DNA from: Gimesia aquarii
Lineage (GTDB): Bacteria > Planctomycetota > Planctomycetia > Planctomycetales > Planctomycetaceae
Direction of reading: 5' to 3'
Assembly: GCF_007748195.1 (NCBI RefSeq)
Contig: NZ_CP037920.1
Location: 3,919,800-3,983,799 of the forward strand
DNA length: 64,000 nt
Part shown: positions 57,308 to 64,000 of the stretch, in pieces
Numbering within the stretch: the first letter of the stretch is position 1
How the letters are laid out: each line of letters starts with the position of its first letter
Made by a program: the position numbers and the translations under genes
The notes under the pieces: generated by a model
What the model saw: only the letters and a program-made list of their open reading frames with translations
Told to the model about the DNA's origin: nothing
Databases searched by the model: none

Positions 57308-57583
57308 GAATAGTGAATGAATTCATTCATTTTTCATAAAAAACAGAAAAAGGGTGTCAAGATTTGAACTCTTCGGCAGTAAATGCCTGGAGAATGCTCA
57401 TATTCCAGACTACTTATGCAAGATCATTCCCCAACATTACCACGATAGCTCTCTACATGTTTCCGGAACAAGTCCAATTTTTAATAACGCCTATTACTAA
57501 CGAAAACCATATTTCAGCATTTTTCGGCATCGGGCCTCGCTGAACATTTTCATTTTTCCTTTATTCATTAGGACGCGCCGCTA

Positions 57584-58510
57584 ATGCCCAGAACCACACT
57601 TAGACACAACTCAAAAGGATTTACTCTTATTGAACTGTTGGTCGTGATCGCTATCATTGCGATTCTGATCGCACTCTTATTGCCATCCGTGCAACAGGCC
57701 CGTGAAGCGGCTCGACGAAGTTCCTGCAAGAATAATTTGAAACAACTGGGGCTGGCCTTCCATAATTATCACGATGTGTTTTCACAATTCCCAATTCAGC
57801 AAACGTGTTGTCTCGCACAACCATCGCGTATTCGACACAGTTGGACGGTTCGTATTTTGCCGTATGTTGATCAGGCAACCATTTACAATCAGATCAATTT
57901 CAGCACAAATGGCATGAGTGGAACTAATCTTACCTTGAAGCAAAACAATCTTGCTGTAGTCATGTGTCCTTCTGATCCATTGGCTCAAGATCGAGGTATT
58001 GGTGCTGACGATGGTGGTTCTGCTGAACGAGCACAAACAAACTACGCGATTTCAGCTGGAGGGCATCCCAACTCTACTGCTACCACGCCTGGAACCTCAG
58101 GCGCTGCTTTTGCCCAATTTGGTGGCGTTCCTAAATCTAGTGATGTACGGGGCATGTTCAGCCGAAGTGGATACTCTGCAAAAATCAGCCATGTGACCGA
58201 TGGAACAACAAATACAATCATGATTGGAGAAGTCGTGGGGGCTTTCTGTCGCTGGCAAGACTGGGGTTACCAAAGCTGGGGGACAATGGCACATCCTATC
58301 AATTTCCGGAATGAGGAATTGATCGACGGTACACTCGGTGTCGGAGATGCCAATGTCTGCATCGGTTTTCGCAGCCGACACGAAGGAGGGGCCTTCTTTA
58401 CGATGGCTGACGGTAGTGTGCATTTTATAAGCGAAAATATCGATGGTAATCTTTATCGCAACCTGGGAGACAAAGCAGACGGCAATACCGTAAGTGGATT
58501 TGGTGGTTAA
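57584..58510 (+). CDS. DUF1559 prepilin-like protein
   Basis: 308 residues. Type IV prepilin signal at the N-terminus (KGFTLIELLVVIAIIAILIA, cut after Gly), then the DUF1559 body (SCKNNLKQLGLAFHNYHDV, CPSDPLA, TMIGEV region) and the closing H-x9-DG signature (RHEGGAFFTMADGSVHFI). Very many paralogues occur in planctomycete genomes; pseudopilin-like surface fibres are suspected. The next gene is ~130 bases downstream and may be linked. Confidence 0.92.
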   Translation: MPRTTLRHNSKGFTLIELLVVIAIIAILIALLLPSVQQAREAARRSSCKNNLKQLGLAFHNYHDVFSQFPIQQTCCLAQPSRIRHSWTVRILPYVDQATIYNQINFSTNGMSGTNLTLKQNNLAVVMCPSDPLAQDRGIGADDGGSAERAQTNYAISAGGHPNSTATTPGTSGAAFAQFGGVPKSSDVRGMFSRSGYSAKISHVTDGTTNTIMIGEVVGAFCRWQDWGYQSWGTMAHPINFRNEELIDGTLGVGDANVCIGFRSRHEGGAFFTMADGSVHFISENIDGNLYRNLGDKADGNTVSGFGG

Positions 58511-58640
58511 GCTTTTCACTTCTAATTCAACCAAGAATTCGATCATCTACCTTACTTTGTGTAGTTGTCATGAAGTAAGGCATGATCGAATTAACCTCTT
58601 GCTCTACAAAATCAAATCATCTCAACTTGAAAGGCGATTT

Positions 58641-59066
58641 ATGTCAGGCTCTCAGTCAGGAATCGTTTGTCTTTTATTTCTCTTGATTTGTCTAACAGTT
58701 CACGGATGTGGCGGAGGGGCTAATGATGCCCCAACCGTTGCTGCGGTGACAGGAACAATTCAATTCAATGGAAAACCACTCGAAGAAGGAACCATCGTTT
58801 TTCATCCGACTTCAGGCCGGTCCGCTTCAGGAACAATCAAGCAAGGCAAAATTGTCGAAGTCACAACGACAACCAAAGGAGATGGTGCCCCGGTTGGCGA
58901 TGCTAAAGTCACTATTTTCTCAACGAAGCCCGACCCTAAAGATCCCTCTGGCATGGGAACCATTTCGCTCATTCCCCAAAAATACAACGATGTCAAAAAA
59001 TCTGGTCTAAACGCTCTGATCAAGGGCGATGAAGAGAATACCGTTAGCTTTGATTTGAAAAAATAA
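58641..59066 (+). CDS. Carboxypeptidase-regulatory-like lipoprotein
   Basis: 141 residues from ATG 58641 (ribosome site GAAAGGCG). Lipobox LTVHGCGG. Mature part has the small beta-sandwich of this common planctomycete group: VTGTIQFNGKPLEEGTIVFH, ASGTIKQGKI, then IPQKYND. These frequently follow DUF1559 genes. No catalytic residues are seen; role unknown. Confidence 0.85.
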   Translation: MSGSQSGIVCLLFLLICLTVHGCGGGANDAPTVAAVTGTIQFNGKPLEEGTIVFHPTSGRSASGTIKQGKIVEVTTTTKGDGAPVGDAKVTIFSTKPDPKDPSGMGTISLIPQKYNDVKKSGLNALIKGDEENTVSFDLKK

Positions 59067-59161
59067 TCAGTGAAAACATTGAACTAGCACTCTAGCAGCC
59101 GCTAACAATAATTCATGAACATCAAATAAATAGATGTCTCGACTAATAATGGAAGTGAAAA

Positions 59162-59211
59162 GTCAGTCTGCCAATTAGATCGAACTAGATCGGGCCTGTT
59201 TGGCAGGCTGA
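59162..59211. repeat. Inverted repeat between convergent genes
   Basis: GTCAGTCTGCCA pairs with TGGCAGGCTGAC (12 bp, one G-U), 26-base loop, no T-run. Possibly a two-way terminator of the convergent transcripts, but weak. Confidence 0.4.
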
Positions 59212-59262
59212 CAAGCTTCTATACTCACCGCTCGAGATTATTTCATCGATTGATCAGTTCGT

Positions 59263-59955
59263 TTATGAATCGAACCATAATCGCATGAGAGCAGTGATTG
59301 CCTGGGGACGTTCCATGGGAGACATGTGACCGCACTCTTCAATGATTGTGAATTTCGCAGCTTGAATATGATCGGTAATAAACTGAAGTTCTTCGGTGGG
59401 AAAGGTCTTATCTTCTCGTGCATGCACAACCAAAGTGGGGCAGGCAATGTTAGGCAACAGGGTCTCAGTCGCGTAATCATTGACCATGGCTTGAACCTGA
59501 TGTTCATAACCAGCAGGCGAAAACCCTTTTAACATCTCCTGAAGCGGCTTGACAAGTTCCTGATCCTGGATGCGATCAGGGTGAATAATATTGATCAGGT
59601 TTGCATCCAATGTTTCAATCAATAAATTACTTCTAATATTACTCAAAAACTGGTCGAGAAGCTGAAGGTGTTCTGCATTGTATCTGGAATATGTATTAAG
59701 CAACATTAATTTTGAAACTCTCTCGGGTGCAGTCGCTGCAACTGCTTGTGCAAGCCATCCACCAAAAGAATGTCCAGCCAGACAAAAATGGTCGGGTGCC
59801 TGGCTGAGAAACGAATCCACGAGTTCTGCCCTACGAAGAGCTTGGTCAAATACCTTTACTTGTACATCAAACAGCTCTCCCAAATGTTGTTTTTGGTGCT
59901 GCCATATAACCTCTGTACTACCCAAACCAGGAATCAATATCAGTGTTTCTTTCAT
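59263..59955 (-). CDS. Alpha/beta hydrolase
   Basis: 230 residues. Oxyanion strand LILIPGLGSTEVIW, nucleophile elbow LAGHSFGGWLAQAVA (Ser ~87), acid in LVVHAREDKTFP, and catalytic His in IIEECGHMSPMERP. Single-domain esterase/lipase or haloperoxidase-like type. Substrate unknown. No clear operon partner. Confidence 0.88.
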   Translation of the reverse strand: MKETLILIPGLGSTEVIWQHQKQHLGELFDVQVKVFDQALRRAELVDSFLSQAPDHFCLAGHSFGGWLAQAVAATAPERVSKLMLLNTYSRYNAEHLQLLDQFLSNIRSNLLIETLDANLINIIHPDRIQDQELVKPLQEMLKGFSPAGYEHQVQAMVNDYATETLLPNIACPTLVVHAREDKTFPTEELQFITDHIQAAKFTIIEECGHMSPMERPQAITALMRLWFDS

Positions 59956-60028
59956 CTATGATCTTACTCTCTAGAACGATAAACCATCGTAAACATGCAA
60001 ATAGAATGCAGGTTTGTTGTATGATGTT

Positions 60029-60457
60029 TCACTCCAAGTGTAAATTTCCACTGCGAATTTTTTTGCAGTTCTCAAGACTAAACGATGTTGCACCTGGAAT
60101 ACCATCGGAGGTAACCTTAAATTCCAAAGGAGCCGAAGAGACAGGCACAGTGCATTCATAGATTGTGTACCCACCTTCGATCTCAGGTGTGTACTGAAAC
60201 GTGAGCTTATTATCTTTAACATGCAAGGTTTCAAGTGTGATGGAACCCTGTCCAATGTCGAATCGCTGAGACTGGGGGGGCGCAATTTGGGTATTGAGAT
60301 ATATAACAAGATTCTGTTCGTCAAACCGAAAGGCGCTCGGTTTCGGTGATGAGTCGACAACTGCTTTGGTTACGTTTGGTTTTTGAGTCGATGCATTATC
60401 AGACGGCCCACAACCGCAGATGAATACCAGACCGAATACTAATATGAGCTGCCTCAT
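60029..60457 (-). CDS. Small lipoprotein, function unknown
   Basis: 142 residues from ATG 60457 (an in-frame start at 60502 is less likely). Lipobox VFICGCGP. The rest is beta-rich with no known domain. It lies next to another small exported-protein gene. Confidence 0.6.
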   Translation of the reverse strand: MRQLILVFGLVFICGCGPSDNASTQKPNVTKAVVDSSPKPSAFRFDEQNLVIYLNTQIAPPQSQRFDIGQGSITLETLHVKDNKLTFQYTPEIEGGYTIYECTVPVSSAPLEFKVTSDGIPGATSFSLENCKKIRSGNLHLE

Positions 60458-60532
60458 ATTCTGAAGCTCTGATGTCGATGAACTTGAACGAGATGGAAGC
60501 ACTATCCGTTTCCATCAAAATGGTGATAACAT

Positions 60533-60883
60533 TCAGCGAGCATATTTTGTTGATGAACTCTCTGAGGTATTGAGGGGCACAATATAGTAATCGAGTCCAT
60601 TAAACTGTTTACGTTTCCAATCTTTGTGTGGTAGGGGATTAACCGATTGAGGAATCATTTTAGGAACGTGAGGTGTCAGCGTCACAGGAACTGTGTTTTT
60701 GACACTTCGCTTTTCCAGGTCCGCAACTCGTTTTTCGAGCTTTGCAATCCGCTCGAGTAATTTGGTTACTTTGGCATCCGACTTTGTTTGAGCGTTCTCT
60801 GTTTCAGGAGCACTCTTTAATCCTTCAACAGTTATACAAAACAGTAACGTCACTACCATCAGTGAAAGAGACCATTTTTTCAT
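60533..60883 (-). CDS. Small exported coiled-coil protein
   Basis: 116 residues. Signal peptide (LMVVTLLFCITVEG), then heptads KVTKLLERIAKLEKRVADLE, which should form a short trimeric or dimeric coiled coil, and a Pro-rich end. Function unknown. Confidence 0.65.
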   Translation of the reverse strand: MKKWSLSLMVVTLLFCITVEGLKSAPETENAQTKSDAKVTKLLERIAKLEKRVADLEKRSVKNTVPVTLTPHVPKMIPQSVNPLPHKDWKRKQFNGLDYYIVPLNTSESSSTKYAR

Positions 60884-61088
60884 CGTCGGAACTCCTTACA
60901 TTGGATTTTGAATTGTTTACGATTCGGCTTCATTTAGAACCAACGAAACCGCTTATGCGACAGTCTGCTAACCTACAATATCCAACTCTCGACCATATTA
61001 TGATCGTATCAAAAAACAAAATCGCCAGTCAACAGGTATCTTTATTGCATTACTATTTAAGGATATAAGAGTAATGTCCCCAATATTT

Positions 61089-61409
61089 CTACTCAACAGT
61101 GTTACCCAGTTCCCTCAAAAGTTCAAAGGTAAAAAGTCCTGTATTGTGTCCATCACTGAAGGTGATCCGGTAAGCGTAATTACCAGCGGGAACCATTTGT
61201 GTAATTTTGATAGGTTCAATCTCACTGGGTGAAAGCAGGGGAAGCTTCATAGGATCTGCAGGTTCCTCAGACTTACTATGCCGGCAAGCGGCACAAGGGC
61301 ATGCAGTACGTAACTGCGAAAATTCATAACGCCGTCGTAGACCATCATTCCATTCAATGAGTAAGGCACTGTCGTCAACAATCTTTAATTCTGTAAGGAA
61401 AAGCTCCAT
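61089..61409 (-). CDS. DUF971 family protein
   Basis: 106 residues. The family core is plain: LLIEWNDGLRRRYEFSQLRT, the cysteine cluster ACPCAACRH, then NYAYRITFSDGHNTGLFTFE. DUF971 is related to the N-terminal part of gamma-butyrobetaine hydroxylase and is linked in some bacteria to iron-sulphur proteins; the exact role is not known. It is 45 bases downstream of the DUF1501 gene on the same strand. Confidence 0.9.
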   Translation of the reverse strand: MELFLTELKIVDDSALLIEWNDGLRRRYEFSQLRTACPCAACRHSKSEEPADPMKLPLLSPSEIEPIKITQMVPAGNYAYRITFSDGHNTGLFTFELLRELGNTVE

Positions 61410-61454
61410 TTTATATTCTTCTTTTTTATAAACATCAACTTGATTTTTCAGGCA

Positions 61455-62891
61455 TTAACTTAATAGCGGCTTCACCACATCACCATGCACATCGGTCAGG
61501 CGGTAGTAGCGTCCTTGAAATTTATAAGTCAATTTTTTGTGATCAATTCCGAGGCAATGCAAAATTGTCGCATTAAGATCATGGACGGGTAGGGCGTTTT
61601 CAGTGATGTTATAGCTGAAGTCGTCGGTCTGCCCGTAAGTCATCCCTGGTTTCATTCCACCACCGGCAGTCCAGACGGAAAAACAACGTGGGTGATGATC
61701 GCGCCCGTAGTTGGTGGCAGTCAGCGTGCCTTGACAATAAACTGTTCGCCCAAATTCTCCGGCCCAAACGACAAGCGTATCATCCAACATACCTCGTTGT
61801 TTTAAATCGAGAATTAAAGCAGCTGTTGCCTGATCCGTTTCTTTAGCAAGTTGCTTGATTTTTGTTGGTAAGTTCAGATGATGATCCCAGCCACGATGAT
61901 ACAACTGGATAAACCGTACTCCTCTTTCCGCCAGACGTCGCGCCAACAAACAGTTGGCAGCGTATGTGCCCGGCTGCTTTGCTTGCTCGCCGTATAATTC
62001 AAATGTTGTTGCAGTTTCTTTTGAGAGATCAGCCAATTCTGGAACGGAAGCCTGCATACGAAAGGCAAGTTCATACTGTGCAATCCGCGTTGCGATTTCT
62101 GGGTCTCCCTTTTGCTCTAGGGACAAGCGATTCAGGGCGTCTAAATCATCGAGCATTTCACGACGAACCTGTTGATCAATGCCTGGTGGATTCGCAAGAA
62201 AGAGCACGGGATCGCTGGAACGACGAAATTTCACTCCCTGATGTTTTGTGGGTAGAAAGCCACTTCCCCAGAGTCGGTCATACAATGGTTGGCCACCCGC
62301 ACCGGATGTCAAGGCAACAAAGGTAGGCAGATCTCGATTCTCACTACCTAAACCATACGAAATCCAAGAACCCATACTGGGACGTCCCGCTTGAATACTA
62401 CCTGTCTGCAAAAATGTGATTGCCGGATCATGATTGATTGCTTCGGTAAACATCGATTTCACGACGCAAATCTCATCAGCGATTTTTGCTGTATGCGGCA
62501 GGAGCTCACTCATCCAAGTTCCACTTTTACCATGTTGAGCAAATCGAAACATGGATGCGGCAATAGGAAAACTTTTTTGACCGGAAGTCATACCCGTTAA
62601 TCTCTGCCCGCGGCGTATTGAATCAGGCAGTTCGGTTTTATGATATTTTTTTAATTCCGGCTTATAATCAAACAAGTCCATCTGAGATGGTGCCCCAGAC
62701 TGACTCAAATAAATCACCCGCTTGGCACGCGCGGGGAAGTGTAAACCGCTGATGCTGGCCTTTTGCTGATCTGTCGCTTCCGCTTCTTGCAACAGAGTCG
62801 CCAAAGCAGCCATTCCTACACCGGCAGCATTTTTGCGAAGAAATGCACGCCGATTTACCGCACTCTGAAATCCATGAAATGTATTTTGCAT
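61455..62891 (-). CDS. DUF1501 (sulfatase-like) Tat-exported protein
   Basis: 478 residues. Tat signal NRRAFLRKNAAGVGMAALAT. Body has the DUF1501 landmarks: RVIYLSQSGAPSQMDLFDYK, the GLGSENRDLPTFVALTS region, VWAGEFGRTVYCQG and GRDHHPRCFSVWTAGGGMKPG. The fold is alkaline phosphatase/sulfatase-related, but the catalytic sulphatase Cys is not obvious. It lies 3 bases after the DUF1553 gene, the usual planctomycete pairing. Confidence 0.93.
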   Translation of the reverse strand: MQNTFHGFQSAVNRRAFLRKNAAGVGMAALATLLQEAEATDQQKASISGLHFPARAKRVIYLSQSGAPSQMDLFDYKPELKKYHKTELPDSIRRGQRLTGMTSGQKSFPIAASMFRFAQHGKSGTWMSELLPHTAKIADEICVVKSMFTEAINHDPAITFLQTGSIQAGRPSMGSWISYGLGSENRDLPTFVALTSGAGGQPLYDRLWGSGFLPTKHQGVKFRRSSDPVLFLANPPGIDQQVRREMLDDLDALNRLSLEQKGDPEIATRIAQYELAFRMQASVPELADLSKETATTFELYGEQAKQPGTYAANCLLARRLAERGVRFIQLYHRGWDHHLNLPTKIKQLAKETDQATAALILDLKQRGMLDDTLVVWAGEFGRTVYCQGTLTATNYGRDHHPRCFSVWTAGGGMKPGMTYGQTDDFSYNITENALPVHDLNATILHCLGIDHKKLTYKFQGRYYRLTDVHGDVVKPLLS

Positions 62892-62894
62892 GTG

Positions 62895-64000
62895 TTATTC
62901 TCTGTTGATTGTTTCATCCAGATTAAGAATCAGGCTAGCGATGACGGTATATGCTGCATGTTCTGCAATATTATATTGTTTCTGGGAACGAGATTCTCCT
63001 AAAGACAAGAACTTCTTTGCTGCTTCCGGATCAGCCTGAAAGCGTTTTAAATAACGATTATAGCCTTTGAGCAAAATTTTCGATTCGCGTCCATCCAGCT
63101 CACGTGCCAGAACCAACCGCATCGCATATTGAATGCGTTTTTCTGGCTGTTGAGTCTGCTGTTGCAGCATTCGCTCCGCTAACTTTCTTGCCGCTTCTAC
63201 ATAGGTAACATCATTCAACAATGCTAATGCCTGTAAGGGCGTGTTTGTGCGCGAACGTTTCACAATACATGTTTCACGCGAAGGAGCATCGAATGTCGCC
63301 ATCGCAGGAGGTGGTACCGTCCGCTTCCAATAGGTATACATACTGCGTCGAAACAGATCGTCTCCAGTTCCCTGTTGATATTCCTGACTGGCAATCTCTT
63401 TCCAAACCCCTGAGGGTTGATACGGTTTTACAGATGGACCGCCAATTTTTTTACGCAGCAAGCCCGCAGAGAATAATGCCTGATCACGAATTGTTTCTGC
63501 AGGTAAACGTAATCGACTGGCACGGGCTAATAATCGGTTCTCAGGATCAGATTGTTTTAATATAGAAGAAATATGAGAAGACTGCCGGTAGGTGGCAGAA
63601 GTCACAATGAGCCGCTGTAGCTGTTTGACATCCCACCCGGAACGAATAAATTCAGTAGCCAGCCAATCCAGTAAACCAGGATGCGTCGGCCAGTCCCCCT
63701 GCGAGCCAAAGTCTTCGGCCGTCTTCACGAGTCCGTTACCAAAGTACATTTGCCAGTACCGATTCACGATGACACGTGCTGTTAATGGGTTGGAGGGATC
63801 AACCAACCAGCGGGCTAACCCCAAACGGTTGCGAGGCAATCCCTCTGGCATTACCCCTAAACTATCAGGGATATCAGCAGCCACTTTTTCGCCCGGCTTA
63901 TCATACTCACCACGCATTAGCACAAACGTTGATTTTGGTTCCTTGCGTTCCTGCATTACCATGCTAGTCGGTAAACTTCGATAAAACAAAAGTCGTTTAT
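62895..64000 (-). CDS. DUF1553 (PSD1-type, cytochrome-c-like) protein, partial
   Basis: The frame runs off the right edge, so this is the C-terminal part (over 360 residues). Landmarks: NRLGLARWLVDPSNPLTARVI, VNRYWQMYFGNGLVKTAED, the THPGLLDWLATEFIRSGWDV helix, and NTPLQALALLNDVTYVEAA near the end. In full-length proteins an N-terminal PSCyt1 cytochrome-c and DUF1549 part precede this. It pairs with DUF1501; together they may process a substrate outside the cytoplasm. Confidence 0.93.
   Translation of the reverse strand, partial: KRLLFYRSLPTSMVMQERKEPKSTFVLMRGEYDKPGEKVAADIPDSLGVMPEGLPRNRLGLARWLVDPSNPLTARVIVNRYWQMYFGNGLVKTAEDFGSQGDWPTHPGLLDWLATEFIRSGWDVKQLQRLIVTSATYRQSSHISSILKQSDPENRLLARASRLRLPAETIRDQALFSAGLLRKKIGGPSVKPYQPSGVWKEIASQEYQQGTGDDLFRRSMYTYWKRTVPPPAMATFDAPSRETCIVKRSRTNTPLQALALLNDVTYVEAARKLAERMLQQQTQQPEKRIQYAMRLVLARELDGRESKILLKGYNRYLKRFQADPEAAKKFLSLGESRSQKQYNIAEHAAYTVIASLILNLDETINRE

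Noticed and set aside
59162-59211. Inverted repeat as a firm two-way terminator
   Set aside because: The loop is long (26 bases) and no T-run follows on either strand; listed only as a repeat.
1-64000. CRISPR arrays or an intact insertion sequence
   Set aside because: No regularly spaced direct repeats and no intact transposase found.

Overview
The window comes from a planctomycete, most likely of the Gimesia/Rubinisphaera type. This rests on gene content, not a database match: DUF1501 and DUF1553 (PSCyt) proteins, a DUF1559 prepilin-like protein, a Cys-rich YTV-repeat wall protein, an ECF sigma factor overlapping a FecR/LamG anti-sigma-like gene, DUF1573, a planctomycete-type tyrosine integrase, and moderate GC.

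1-15,000 is an accessory region. A giant surface protein (running in from the left edge) carries cadherin/Ig-like repeats, about 930 residues of Ala/Tyr-rich helix, a pretoxin region, a Hint autoprotease and a variable C-terminal tip, followed by a HEAT-like immunity candidate. Downstream lie an orphan Hint-toxin cassette with its own small partner gene, a second orphan cassette broken by one in-frame TAA with an EF-Tu-domain-III-like partner, and an eroded fourth module. A tyrosine recombinase pseudogene follows, ending against tRNA-Arg(CCG). This is a polymorphic toxin locus with a downstream store of spare tips. It is the most interesting system here because the Hint domain is split by two membrane segments and the spare cassettes lack the Hint nucleophile cysteine.

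15,300-43,860 is mostly housekeeping: a Na/Pi cotransporter, acyl-CoA dehydrogenase, YTV protein, TPR protein, HtrA protease, thiL, the dnaX-ybaB-recR-rpoN gene line, SRP RNA, an amidase, a fatty-acid desaturase, a two-component pair, SDR and YheT-like hydrolase, a CoA-ligase/LuxE-like plus acylating-dehydrogenase-like pair, GNAT, a Tat-exported enolase-superfamily protein, and a catalytic/non-catalytic M16 peptidase pair.

44,100-54,900 is a cell-surface region of poorly known genes: a DUF1573 lipoprotein, two tandem 14-cysteine secreted proteins, a membrane-anchored secreted protein, a GT39-like enzyme, an M24-like peptidase overlapping pyrE, a 1.1-kb stretch without a clear gene but with an inverted pair of palindromic repeats, a secreted NlpC/P60-like protein and an ankyrin/Kelch lipoprotein. 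54,900-64,000 holds the sigma/FecR-LamG pair, DUF1559 and lipoprotein genes, an alpha/beta hydrolase, small exported proteins, DUF971, and the DUF1501-DUF1553 pair running off the right edge.
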